Below are positions 9,446 to 18,090 of a DNA stretch of 64,000 nt, one piece after another (within the stretch, counting starts at the first letter, position 1; each line of letters starts with the position of its first letter). The notes beneath the pieces were generated by a model that searched no databases, was not told where the DNA came from, and saw only the letters and a program-made list of their open reading frames with translations. Made by a program: the position numbers and the translations under genes. Origin of the DNA: Candidatus Zixiibacteriota bacterium (lineage in GTDB: Bacteria > Zixibacteria > MSB-5A5 > GN15 > JACZUZ01); assembly GCA_024280775.1 (NCBI GenBank), contig JAJRPM010000009.1, positions 35,741 to 99,740 on the forward strand. Direction: 5' to 3'.

Positions 9446-9495
9446 GTTCCAACGTGGAAACCTATGCCTGGTTCCAACGTGGAAACCTATGCCTG
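9446..9495. repeat. 25-bp tandem duplication
   Basis: Two exact, directly adjacent copies of a 25-base unit that starts GTTCCAACGTGGAAACC. Each copy contains the near-palindrome TTCCAACGTGGAA, so the pair could bind a dimeric protein twice or fold into two hairpins. It could equally be a replication-slippage product. Confidence 0.75.
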
Positions 9496-9619
9496 GTTTG
9501 GGCTTATTGAGGCTAGCCTCTATTCCAGCAAGCGCGAGCCCCGGCAAATCGAGTATTTATTCCACAAAGTGTCGATTAAGGTAAGAAATTTCACCAGAAA
9601 CCCGCAAAGAATCAGTCGA

Positions 9620-9729
9620 GTAGGTCGGGTTCCGGAGTCACATTCATGTGACGCAGAAACCCGACATGCTTGTGTGCCGTAGAAATGTCGGGTTTCTCCA
9701 CGTCTACGACGCTCCGGAACCCGTCCTAC
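9620..9729. repeat. three-stem palindromic repeat (REP/MITE-like)
   Basis: A nested structure: outer 18-bp arms 9620-9637 and 9712-9729 with one mismatch; inside them a perfect 7-bp hairpin at 9637-9652 (GTCACAT/ATGTGAC) and a perfect 13-bp stem 9655-9667 with 9685-9697 (AGAAACCCGACAT and its complement). There is no room for a gene. The layout is typical of dispersed non-autonomous palindromic elements. No second copy of this exact element was noticed in the window. Confidence 0.65.
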
Positions 9730-9829
9730 GTTACTTGAAACACTGCCCCCCCAAAGGCGTGTGTACTAGACCGAATCTATGGAACAAGTAGTCTATCTTC
9801 TCGCACTGCAAGCGGGTGCGGCGCCCGGC

Positions 9830-10711
9830 TCAATCCCTTACCATGTCACGGATTCTTTCGAGTAAGTCCAGAATATACTGAGAAGGGATGAGATAACTTA
9901 ACTCTTGCTTTGTTGTTGTTGCTTGTGAGAATCCAACCAACATCAATCCATTCGAATTACTGGGAAAAGCAAACGCTGGGCCGCCACTTTGACCGCCGCG
10001 CGTGGAAGCATCCACAACTATCCATTGCGACTGTTTCATAACTCCATTTATGTTCAATTTAATGCTCTCTTTCGGAAAGCTTGCTACCGAACCGAATCTG
10101 CTAAGTGCAAATTGACTAGATTGTGGCAGCATGTGAGAAAATCCTATCATTTGAATGATCACTCCATCATTGATGGCACTTGACCTAGTGTCCAAAACCA
10201 TGGACGTTTTCCAACCCAATATTTTCATATCTCCACTCGGATTGAGGAATAAATCGCCATTTCCGGAAAAAGTCCCCAGTTGAACAAAAACCAAATCAAC
10301 ATTCGTGTCTTCATGCTCTACGAATAACTTCTTTCCATGTTTTCTCAAGTACAAGAATACGGAAGAGTCGGATGATTTGACTTTGTTCTTTTCGGTGAAA
10401 ACATTCAAGAATACTCGCACGCTATCAAAAGGAGAGCCTGTTAAGGTATCAGTTAATACATGTTTGTTCGTAACGAGAAAAAAACCAATCTCTGGGTCAG
10501 ACAGAATAAATCCTGTACCTCTAGTGTTTTGCTCTGTTTCGATCCTCCATATGAATCTCTTGTCATCCTCAGGAATTGAGGGTGAATTTGCTAGTGTGAT
10601 CGTAGCACATGTCAGTGTTGCAGAGATAACTAGGCAATACTTGAGCAATCGATATCGGTGTGAAGAACGCCTTGCACTACTATTAATACTCATGATCGAC
10701 AGACTATTCAT
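9830..10711 (-). CDS. exported trypsin-like serine protease
   Basis: A 293-residue protein. A basic N-region and the hydrophobic stretch YCLVISATLTCATITLA form a signal peptide, with cleavage likely near residue 42. The body looks like a chymotrypsin/trypsin-fold protease: His in VTNKHVL, Asp in NVDLVFVQLG, and Ser in TRGGQSGGPAF. The sequence GTGFILSD before the His is typical of degQ/S1-type bacterial proteases. No PDZ domain is visible, and the target is unknown. GGAG at 10719-10722 lies 7 bases before ATG 10711, supporting this start over the Met six codons later. Confidence 0.75.
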   Translation of the reverse strand: MNSLSIMSINSSARRSSHRYRLLKYCLVISATLTCATITLANSPSIPEDDKRFIWRIETEQNTRGTGFILSDPEIGFFLVTNKHVLTDTLTGSPFDSVRVFLNVFTEKNKVKSSDSSVFLYLRKHGKKLFVEHEDTNVDLVFVQLGTFSGNGDLFLNPSGDMKILGWKTSMVLDTRSSAINDGVIIQMIGFSHMLPQSSQFALSRFGSVASFPKESIKLNINGVMKQSQWIVVDASTRGGQSGGPAFAFPSNSNGLMLVGFSQATTTKQELSYLIPSQYILDLLERIRDMVRD

Positions 10712-10807
10712 ACAACAACTCCAAGAGGATTAAGTATTTATTATGGTTCTAATTCGCTTCTGTTGCTGCAACGTCATACTATCGGAAGAGTATGGAAGCC
10801 GAAGGTA

Positions 10808-12289
10808 CTACAAATACTCCCCAAACCGCTCCGCCACCGTCTTCTTAACATCCTCACTCATAACAATATCAGCAGGCCAGTTTCTAGTGTAGCCTTCTTC
10901 GGGCCAATGCCTCGTGGCATCGATCCCCATCTTATGCCCAACTGAACTTGACTCACCAGCGTGGTCCAAAATATCTACCGGGCCTTGGACTATCTCTATG
11001 TCACGTTTAGGGTCGACATTGTTGCCCCAGCGCCACATTACCTCATCGACATTTTGCACATCGGTTTCTTCGTCAACTACTACAATGTATTTCGATAGAC
11101 ACATTTGTCCGGTGCCCCAGATTTGATGCATGACTTTGCGCGCTTGATGCGGGTATTCTTTTTTGATTTTCAGGAATAAGAAATTATGGAAATTCCCGAA
11201 CATAGGCATGTTGTAGTCGATTAGCTCCGGCATTTGCATTTTCAAAAGCGGCAGGAACAAACGCTCGGTAGCTTTGCCGAGATAGTAATCCTCCTGCGGC
11301 GGTTTGCCGACTATGATTGTCTGATAGATTGGGTTCTTGCGATGTGTCACTGCTGTCACATGAAAAACCGGAAACTCACCGGCAAGTGAATACACACCAG
11401 TATGATCACCAAACGGCCCCTCGGTGCGCCGCTCATTGACATCCACATAACCCTCAATAACAAAATCCGACTCAGCAGGCACACGCAAATCCACAGTTTT
11501 GCACTTAACCATGCGCACCGGTTTCTTGCGAATGAAACCGGCGACTAACATTTCATCCATCCCCGGCGGAAGCGGCGCGGTAGCCGAATAAGCGCAAACC
11601 GGATCACCACCGATAGCGCAGGCCACTTCAATACGGTCGCCTTTTTGTTCGTACTTGCGGAAATTGAACGCGCCGTCATGATGCGGATGCCAATGCATCC
11701 CCGTGGTGTTTTTGTCGTAGACCTGCAAGCGATACATACCGCAATTCTGCACACCCGTATTCGGATTCTTAGTGAAAACCTGCGGCATAGTGATGAACCG
11801 TCCAGCGTCATCAGGCCAACATTGAATCACACCCAATTTGAACAGATCGATTGCATCGCCCTCAAGCGCTACATCCTGACAGGGAGCCGAGCTGACCATC
11901 TTGGGCATATTACCGGCAACTTTTGCAAGACCCGGTAACTCTTTTAACTTCTCCATCGCCGACATGTACTTGCGAGGCTTGATTAGCTCCGATAGCTCAT
12001 CGGCGATTCCATCAAATGACCGTCCGCCAAAGGCGATATTCATGCGCTTGAACGAGCCGGTTGAGTTTATCAAAACCGGAAAATCGCCGCCTTCGACATT
12101 CTCAAAGAGCAGGGCCTTGCCGCCGTAGTTTCCTTGCGCATCCCGCATTTTCGAATGGCGGTCCGCCATCTCAGCGATTTCGAGGATAGGCGAGATTGGC
12201 TCACTGATTCGGAGTAATTCGCCTTCAGCTTCCAACTCACGGACAAAGTCCGCAAGGTTTTCTATTCTATAAGTTTTTTCTGTATTCAT
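10808..12289 (-). CDS. UbiD family decarboxylase
   Basis: A 493-residue UbiD-type prenylated-FMN decarboxylase, most likely acting on an aromatic acid in quinone biosynthesis. Family features include the EGPFGDHTGVYSL stretch with the active-site Arg/Glu region and a C-terminal GHKMGIDATRHWPEEG segment. The start ATG 12289 gives MNTEKTYRIENLADFVRE, matching relatives. The frame runs 21 codons further upstream but overlaps a dispersed repeat. Members split between ubiquinone (UbiD), menaquinone/futalosine and catabolic decarboxylases; I cannot decide among them. UbiX, which supplies the cofactor, is not in the window. Confidence 0.88.
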   Translation of the reverse strand: MNTEKTYRIENLADFVRELEAEGELLRISEPISPILEIAEMADRHSKMRDAQGNYGGKALLFENVEGGDFPVLINSTGSFKRMNIAFGGRSFDGIADELSELIKPRKYMSAMEKLKELPGLAKVAGNMPKMVSSAPCQDVALEGDAIDLFKLGVIQCWPDDAGRFITMPQVFTKNPNTGVQNCGMYRLQVYDKNTTGMHWHPHHDGAFNFRKYEQKGDRIEVACAIGGDPVCAYSATAPLPPGMDEMLVAGFIRKKPVRMVKCKTVDLRVPAESDFVIEGYVDVNERRTEGPFGDHTGVYSLAGEFPVFHVTAVTHRKNPIYQTIIVGKPPQEDYYLGKATERLFLPLLKMQMPELIDYNMPMFGNFHNFLFLKIKKEYPHQARKVMHQIWGTGQMCLSKYIVVVDEETDVQNVDEVMWRWGNNVDPKRDIEIVQGPVDILDHAGESSSVGHKMGIDATRHWPEEGYTRNWPADIVMSEDVKKTVAERFGEYL

Positions 12290-12354
12290 ACCAGCAAATA
12301 TACGCCGAAGAATCCAGAGCGCAAATAGCCAATAAGAAAAGTCCGACTCCAACA

Positions 12355-12422
12355 GTCATTGCGAGCGAAGCGCGGCAATCAGCATCTGAGTCATTGCGAG
12401 GAGCGAAGCGACGTGGCAATCC
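12355..12422. repeat. two copies of a 'TCATTGCGAG' palindromic dispersed repeat
   Basis: Copy one (12355-12380) and copy two (12390-12422) share GTCATTGCGAG, the core GAGCGAAGCG and an end in GGCAATC. The ends are inverted complements (ATTGC / GCAAT), so each can fold. Repeats of this consensus occur in many unrelated bacterial genomes and often create spurious reading frames, as here on the reverse strand. Confidence 0.75.
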
Positions 12423-12487
12423 CGTGGATGATGATACGGCATATTGGCTCAACGAGATTCCTGCGCATCGCTCTCAATGAAGCCGAC

Positions 12488-12522
12488 AAAAAAAGCGGGA
12501 CCCTCAAATAGAGAGTCCCGCT
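12488..12522 (-). terminator. Rho-independent terminator of the subtilase gene
   Basis: Read on the reverse strand, an 11-bp GC-rich stem (AGCGGGACTCT-type, with a short AT-rich loop) is followed by seven T residues, 45 bases after the protease stop codon. This is a classic intrinsic terminator. Confidence 0.85.
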
Positions 12523-12567
12523 CCTGAATTAACTGCTTTGAAAAAAAACTACTACTTCAAATAGATA

Positions 12568-15500
12568 CTATTTGAACGTAACGTTCGATGTATCTGATCC
12601 ACCTGAAGTTGATGTCACTGTGACTGTCGACGGGCCCGGATTAACTCCGGTAATCTTCAATTCCCAGCGATTCTTGCTGGCCTTGAAAGTCATCTGGCCG
12701 TAGCCAACAACACTCAAGACTGCATTCGGATCATCGGTTGTAGCGCGAATATCCAGCTTCTGTTTTTGCTGGTCGTATTGCGCCTTGGTGATTGTGACGT
12801 TATCGCCACCACCGCCACCACCTGTGATATTAGCGGAAGTAGTCGCTGATCCAGTTGCGCCCTGGTCGTCGGTAACTGTCAACGTGACAGTATAATTACC
12901 AGAGGCGCCATAGGTGTAGTTCGGATTCGCGGCGGTACTTGTGCCACCGTCGCCAAAGTCCCAACTATAACCGACAATTGAACCGTCCGGATCAGATGAA
13001 CCAGCCGATGAGAACGAAACGCCATTACCAACTGTGCCACTGTATGGGCCATTGGCATTTGCTGTCGGGGCCTGGTTACCACCACCACCGCCTGTGATAT
13101 CAGCAGAAGTTGAGGCAGAACCGGTTGCTCCCTGATCATCAGTGACTGTCAGTGTGACAGTATACGCGCCAGCGGCGCTGTAAGTATAGTTCGGATTCGC
13201 GGCGGTACTTGTTCCACCGTCGCCGAAGTCCCAGCTATAACCGACAATTGAACCGTCCGGATCAGATGAACCGGCTGATGAGAACGAAACTGCGTTGCCA
13301 ACTGTGCCACTGTATGGGCCATTGGCATTGGCAGTCGGAGACTGATTGCCACCGCCACCCTGGGTGATTGTGACATTTGTAGACGGTTTGAAGGCTGTAC
13401 CGTTGTTGTCCTTCACTTCACCTTTCCATGTCCAGCTGGTGGCATTCGAAGGAAGACCGCTCAAAGCAAAGGCTGTTGTCCAGGTGCCATCACCATTGTT
13501 GGTGAAATTCTGACGAACCTTGTTCTTGTTCGGGTCTTTTAACTCCCAGCGCTCTCGGTTCATGTTCGTGAAGTCAACCTGGTCGCTCCACATCTTCATG
13601 TACATAGTCTCGCCAGTTGTGAATGATCTGTCGTCCGTTGAGAAATCAGCGTTACGTGACAGTATGAAACCTTCACCAGTTGGTGGCGGAGGTGGCGCTG
13701 CGGTGATGGTCGCAGTTGTGGCGTTCGAACCAGTTGCGCCCTGATCGTCTGTGACGGTCAATGTCACATTGTATGTGCCAGCGGCGCCATAGGTATAATT
13801 CGGGTTCGCGGCGGTACTTGTTCCACCGTCGCCGAAGTCCCAGCTATAACCAGCGATTGAGCCATCCGGATCAGATGAGCCAGCCGAGGAGAAGGAAACC
13901 GCTGAGTTGGCCTGTCCGCTATAAGGACCGTTAGCGTTAGCTGTCGGAGCCTGATTTGGCGGAGGAGTATTTGATGTGATGTAGGCAACCTTGGTCATGG
14001 TATTCGAACCATTAGCATTGGTCGCAGTCATCGACACATCATAAGTACCGGCGCTGTAAGTGTGTGACGGATTCTGCGCTGTTGAAGTTCCGCCATCACC
14101 GAAGTCCCATGACCAGCTTGTCGGGCCGTTGGTGGAAAGGTCGGTAAAGCTGACTGTCAACGGAGCATTGCCCGAAACTGGACTTCCAGAGAAATCGGCT
14201 GTCGGCGGATTCGTATTCGGAACCGTCACTGTAGCGGTTGTCGAATTTGAACCCGTTGCGCCCTGATCGTCTGTGACGGTCAGTGTTACATTGAATGTTC
14301 CACCGGCGCTATAAGTGTAGTTCGGATTCGCGGCGGTACTTGTGCCACCGTCACCAAAGTCCCAGCTATAACCGACAATTGTGCCGTCGGCGTCAGATGA
14401 ACCAGCTGATGAGAAAGCAATCGCGCTAGCTGTGGTACCGCTGTAAGGGCCATTGGCATTGGCGGTCGGAGCCTGATTGGGCGGAGGACCGACATTGGTC
14501 GCCGCATCGGCATTAACCAAACCGAAACCGAAGTTATTGTCACGACCAGCAGCGCCGATGTCGGTCGCTGTGGAGGTCAACTGATTGCGCACTGCTGTGG
14601 CGGATGTAAATTGGCCTGTTGACCAAATAAGCGCTACCACACCTGCGACATGCGGAGTGGCCATTGATGTGCCGTCCAAAGTCGCATACTGGCCATTTTT
14701 GTAGGTGGAGACAATTCCAACACCCGGAGCGGTCACTTCAACTTCCGGCCCCTTGTTGGAGAAGTTGGCTAGATTATTGTTTTGGTCAACGGCGGAGACT
14801 GCGATAGTGGAGGAATATTTGGCCGGGTAGCCAACCGGACCGCCGTAGTCGTTTCCTGCCGCCGCGCAAATAACCACGCCGGAGGCATAAGCATTGTCAC
14901 ATGCAGTCTGCAAGGCTGAAGTTCCAATTGAAGCGCCTAGTGACATGTTGACAACGTCCATACCATTTGCAGCCGCCCAATCAATACCAGCAACTACATT
15001 TGAAAATGTTCCACTACCAGCGGCGTCAAGAACCTTGATACCATACAGGCTAGCCGACGGGGCAACACCAATGACACCAATTGAGTTGTCCACCGCGGCA
15101 ACTGTTCCAGATACATGCGAACCATGACCATTGTCATCCATCGGATCGTTGTCGCCATTTACATAGTCGATTCCACTGACATAGTTTCCGGCCAGATCAG
15201 GGTGGCCGTGGTCAATACCAGTATCAATGATTCCGACTTTAACCCCTGAGCCTTTTGTGCCACGAGCGTGAGCTGTCGGCGCGTTGACTGCATTGATGCC
15301 CCACGGTGTAGTCTGGGCAATCATATGCACCGGGCGATCAGGCTCGATGTAGTCCACAGCCGGGTCAGTAAGCAACAACTGGTACTGGCCTTCAGTCAAT
15401 TTGGCAGAATAACCATGCACCACTGAACTGTAAACCCTTACCGGCTCAACACCAATGTCAAATGCTGACTGAGTGATGTTCTGTTTCAAGCGCTTGTAAA

Positions 15501-15741
15501 GGCCCTTATGATTGGCAATTTCTTTTGTTGATTTCAATACTACTATGTATTGACCAGGAATAAGGTCTGGATTTCCGGTGGAAACTTCGGACTGATTGTT
15601 CGGCTCAAGCGGCGTTTCTTGCGAACAGCCGTAAAAACCGATACTCACAGAGAGCAATAGTACTGCGAGCACACTTGAGGATAACTTTGGAAACATATTG
15701 AGACGTTTCCTTACAATACCATTTGAGGAAAAAACACGCAT
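12568..15741 (-). CDS. subtilisin-like (S8) protease lipoprotein with five PKD domains
   Basis: A 1057-residue secreted protease. A signal segment (VLAVLLLSVSIGFYGC) ends in a cysteine that suggests lipoprotein anchoring. Then comes an I9-type propeptide (PGQYIVVLKST), and the S8 catalytic domain with Asp in IIDTGIDHGHPDL, His in NGHGSHVSGT and Ser in GTSMATPHVAG. Next are three PKD domains (each with YSWDFGDGGTST or similar), a 110-residue non-PKD module, two more PKD domains and a C-terminal beta-sandwich-like module. An AAGGAGAA site 6 bases before ATG 15741 supports the long start. It probably degrades extracellular polymers; the PKD units serve as spacers or adhesion domains. Confidence 0.92.
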   Translation of the reverse strand: MRVFSSNGIVRKRLNMFPKLSSSVLAVLLLSVSIGFYGCSQETPLEPNNQSEVSTGNPDLIPGQYIVVLKSTKEIANHKGLYKRLKQNITQSAFDIGVEPVRVYSSVVHGYSAKLTEGQYQLLLTDPAVDYIEPDRPVHMIAQTTPWGINAVNAPTAHARGTKGSGVKVGIIDTGIDHGHPDLAGNYVSGIDYVNGDNDPMDDNGHGSHVSGTVAAVDNSIGVIGVAPSASLYGIKVLDAAGSGTFSNVVAGIDWAAANGMDVVNMSLGASIGTSALQTACDNAYASGVVICAAAGNDYGGPVGYPAKYSSTIAVSAVDQNNNLANFSNKGPEVEVTAPGVGIVSTYKNGQYATLDGTSMATPHVAGVVALIWSTGQFTSATAVRNQLTSTATDIGAAGRDNNFGFGLVNADAATNVGPPPNQAPTANANGPYSGTTASAIAFSSAGSSDADGTIVGYSWDFGDGGTSTAANPNYTYSAGGTFNVTLTVTDDQGATGSNSTTATVTVPNTNPPTADFSGSPVSGNAPLTVSFTDLSTNGPTSWSWDFGDGGTSTAQNPSHTYSAGTYDVSMTATNANGSNTMTKVAYITSNTPPPNQAPTANANGPYSGQANSAVSFSSAGSSDPDGSIAGYSWDFGDGGTSTAANPNYTYGAAGTYNVTLTVTDDQGATGSNATTATITAAPPPPPTGEGFILSRNADFSTDDRSFTTGETMYMKMWSDQVDFTNMNRERWELKDPNKNKVRQNFTNNGDGTWTTAFALSGLPSNATSWTWKGEVKDNNGTAFKPSTNVTITQGGGGNQSPTANANGPYSGTVGNAVSFSSAGSSDPDGSIVGYSWDFGDGGTSTAANPNYTYSAAGAYTVTLTVTDDQGATGSASTSADITGGGGGNQAPTANANGPYSGTVGNGVSFSSAGSSDPDGSIVGYSWDFGDGGTSTAANPNYTYGASGNYTVTLTVTDDQGATGSATTSANITGGGGGGDNVTITKAQYDQQKQKLDIRATTDDPNAVLSVVGYGQMTFKASKNRWELKITGVNPGPSTVTVTSTSGGSDTSNVTFK

Positions 15742-16551
15742 AGGAACTTCTCCTTCGTAGGTGAATTTTAGTTAGTCACTCCGGCTAAGTTGGCGCTTAA
15801 ACCCAAGAAGCCGTTACAATTAATTCCTATTGCATCTCTCAAAAGTCTAAGAGCGCTTGAACAACTGTTCAGGAGATGTTTAGTAAACAAATTAGCTGAA
15901 ATTATTATTCAGAATTGGCAGAAGTACTTTGAACAAAACTTACGATTACCAGCATAACAAATAAATATGTCCGAGCCAGTGAAGCTACTCAAAGAAGCAA
16001 ATGTCAAAACACATGATAGCTTTTGAAGGGATGCTGAGCGCGCGTTTACAAACACGCGCCTGTGTTACACAGTTCAACTGGAATCCACGAAAAACCTCCT
16101 GTCATTTTTTAAGCGCAATGAAAAGCATGCGTCAGGCGCAGGCAATCCAGTGCGAGGCCGCTTGGAAATGGTTAGAAAGTCCAATGTAATTGCAAAAACG
16201 TGATTGCAATGATACAATTATTTTTTTCTGCAACAATGTCAGTGACAGAAGCGTTGATAAATATCAAAACATCAGCTATCAGCGCCTCTATTGCCACTAG
16301 CGTGGTGAACTGCTTTTTTGAATGAAAGAGATTTTGAATGTTTTGTCAAGAAAATATCAGAGTATTTGACTTTTCCGTCAAGAAGTATGGGGCGGCGCCT
16401 GAATCGAGAGAGAACTACGTTTTTTCATCAGCTAGGCTTAACATGGGCAATGATTTCAACAGGAAACCGCCGATTCGGAAGTAAGTAGGCCAATAATCAA
16501 AGATATATGCGCCTATTGACCTATAGCTCTGGTTCCGATGTATATTAATGT
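15742..16551. other. 810-bp intergenic region with paired hairpins
   Basis: The gap between the divergent subtilase and DUF2953 genes has no convincing gene. It is AT-rich overall. At 16037-16059 there is a GCGCG-containing hairpin, immediately followed by a perfect CTGTG-TTA-CACAG hairpin at 16060-16072, and a T6 tract about 30 bases later. The region should hold both divergent promoters and has space for a small RNA, but nothing identifies one. Confidence 0.45.
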
Positions 16552-17202
16552 ATGGAAACGACTCTTGGAATAATAGCTATAGCGTCCTTGATGGGGCTGA
16601 TACTGTTGGCTTTGGGCGCCTCTCTAATTCCGGTGCGCCTCAGAGTGCTACTGAGCGCTGATATTAAGCGTCTGAGAGTAAGTTTTTGGAAGCTTACTAT
16701 TGTGGATAGTGACAGTCCAGCCAGAGTTTCCACCCGAAAAAGCCAGAAAAAGGAAAAAAAGACCACTGTCGCCGAGTCATCGGGCGAGAAAACTGACACA
16801 GCAACCGAGCGCCTGTCAAGATTTCTGAAATATCTGGGAATCGCGCCACAAATCACCAGGGCCCTAATGGGGTTCACATTGCGTTTGCTGGGGAAACTGA
16901 GATTCAACGATGTTGAGGGGAGTGTTTCCGGGGGCTTAGAGAATCCAGCTGATACGGGGATGGCTTTCGGGGCGTTATATGCAATACTCGGAGCAAGTCC
17001 CCGCCTGCAATCGCATCTTAAATTGAAACCCGATTACTTGGCTGAGCGTATGGAGTATAGCTTTCAGGGTGAGATAGCTTTGCGTCCGCTGGCGCTAGTT
17101 GGTCCGACATTCAGACTATTACATGAATTGCCCAAGCGAGAGTTATTTAGAATAGTGAGAATCTTGAGAAAGCGCCGGAAATCAGCAAAATCGGCCAGCT
17201 AA
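16552..17202 (+). CDS. DUF2953-like membrane-anchored protein
   Basis: A 216-residue protein. An N-terminal transmembrane helix (IAIASLMGLILLALGASL) is followed by a Lys/Glu-rich linker (about residues 60-90) and a C-terminal domain with GGLENPADTGMAFGALYAILG. That segment and the overall shape match DUF2953, found beside GerW/YtfJ genes in spore formers and elsewhere. The next real gene is a GerW family member, which supports the call. Function is unknown; the pair is thought to act at membranes. The ATG has no strong ribosome site. Confidence 0.68.
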   Translation: METTLGIIAIASLMGLILLALGASLIPVRLRVLLSADIKRLRVSFWKLTIVDSDSPARVSTRKSQKKEKKTTVAESSGEKTDTATERLSRFLKYLGIAPQITRALMGFTLRLLGKLRFNDVEGSVSGGLENPADTGMAFGALYAILGASPRLQSHLKLKPDYLAERMEYSFQGEIALRPLALVGPTFRLLHELPKRELFRIVRILRKRRKSAKSAS

Positions 17203-17238
17203 AGTAGCAGAAGAAGTGTAAACAGACAGGAAGTCAAA

Positions 17239-17285
17239 GGCGCTGTGTCATTTAGATGGTTATGCCATCTAGATGACGTAGCGCC
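17239..17285 (+). ncRNA. long GU-containing hairpin between DUF2953 and gerW-like genes
   Basis: The 47 bases form an uninterrupted 22-bp stem with a 3-base loop, from GGCGCT...to...AGCGCC. Four of the pairs are G-U when transcribed on the plus strand (for example 17245/17279, 17246/17278, 17252/17272), which would be mismatches on the other strand. No T tract follows, so it is not a normal terminator. A processing or translation-control structure for the downstream gene is possible. Confidence 0.55.
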
Positions 17286-17336
17286 AATCAAGCAGACAGT
17301 GATACAGCCGATTAAGAAAGCATAGGAGCGAATATC

Positions 17337-17789
17337 ATGGCGAACAATGTAGTAGAAATAATCGAAGGAGTTGTCGGGCAACTCAAAGAAATAGCCCGTA
17401 CCGAATCTATTGTCGGAGAGCCGATTACCATCGGTAACAAGACTTTAGTTCCTATTATCCGGGTCTCGATTGGCTTCGGAGCCGGCGGCGGTGAAGGAAG
17501 CGACGATCGAGATCGTGGTGGATTTGGCGGAGGCGGTGGTGGCGGGGCTAAAGTAGAGCCCGCGGCTTTTATCGTGATTGACGAAAACGGTATTTCCTTG
17601 TTACCCACAAAACCGGGTACAATTGACTCGCTTATTGAAGCAATTCCAACGGCTATCGGTAAATTGGGTAAACTGGCCAAAAACTTCTCCTCATCTGAGA
17701 AAAACAGCGAAAAAAGTAGTCCTTCAGATTCTGATTCAGAAGCGCCTGAGGCGCCCGAAGACTCCGATGACGCAAAAGACAACGCCTAG
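17337..17789 (+). CDS. GerW/YtfJ family protein
   Basis: A 150-residue protein. Residues 1-115 match the GerW (YtfJ) family: an amphipathic N-terminus, VGEPITIGNKTLVPIIRVS, a glycine-rich loop (GFGAGGGEGS and GGFGGGGGGG) and FIVIDENGISLLP. The C-terminal 35 residues are acidic and Ser/Asp/Glu-rich. In Bacillus the family is a spore-membrane germination factor, but members also occur widely in non-sporulating bacteria, so 'sporulation protein' should not be taken literally here. It pairs with the upstream DUF2953 gene. Confidence 0.83.
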   Translation: MANNVVEIIEGVVGQLKEIARTESIVGEPITIGNKTLVPIIRVSIGFGAGGGEGSDDRDRGGFGGGGGGGAKVEPAAFIVIDENGISLLPTKPGTIDSLIEAIPTAIGKLGKLAKNFSSSEKNSEKSSPSDSDSEAPEAPEDSDDAKDNA

Positions 17790-18090
17790 TCTAAGCAGTT
17801 TTCACGGAGATGTTTTTCGGCTAAATCATTGTATACCTACAGCTTCTATGAGGCTAGCTCTGTTGCCTGACATTGATTGAGGATGGCAATAGTCGTCGGC
17901 ATTACGGTAGATTCCTTCTTGACCTTGCCCATACAACAAAACCTCTATATATTTGTATAGTATTCAAGGTTTTTTGCCGGACACTTAGGTGTTTGGGCGG
18001 GCCTTGGAGATATGGTGAAATAGCCGGCAATCGGTTGGCTGTTCAGAAAATGAACTTTTAGACGATTATAATAACGGAGGATTGAGGATT
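17790..18090. other. 300-bp gap before yajC
   Basis: No coding sequence is evident. A weak AAAACCT...AGGTTTT inverted repeat around 17938-17973 ends in a T6 run and could terminate the gerW-like transcript. A small perfect hairpin (GTTCA-GAAAA-TGAAC) lies near 18040-18055, ahead of the yajC ribosome site. Confidence 0.35.

Larger units (their letters stand above)
9294..9829. other. 536-bp gap with repeats, no gene
   Basis: Between the divergent-side end of the helicase gene and the 3' end of the protease gene there is no credible coding sequence. The stretch holds a 25-bp tandem duplication (9446-9495) and a structured palindromic repeat (9620-9729), annotated separately. The helicase promoter should lie in its first part. 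Confidence 0.6.

Noticed and set aside
12267..12452. 62-codon reverse frame upstream of the UbiD gene
   Set aside because: It is a translation of the dispersed TCATTGCGAG repeat; such frames are well-known false genes.
16001..16189. 63-codon forward frame in the long gap
   Set aside because: No ribosome site, spans two hairpins, and shows no protein-like composition.
17900..18055. tRNA-like or riboswitch-like sequence (GGTGAAAT near GCCGGC) before yajC
   Set aside because: Resembles a tRNA-Leu D-arm over only a few bases; no acceptor, anticodon or T arm could be paired.
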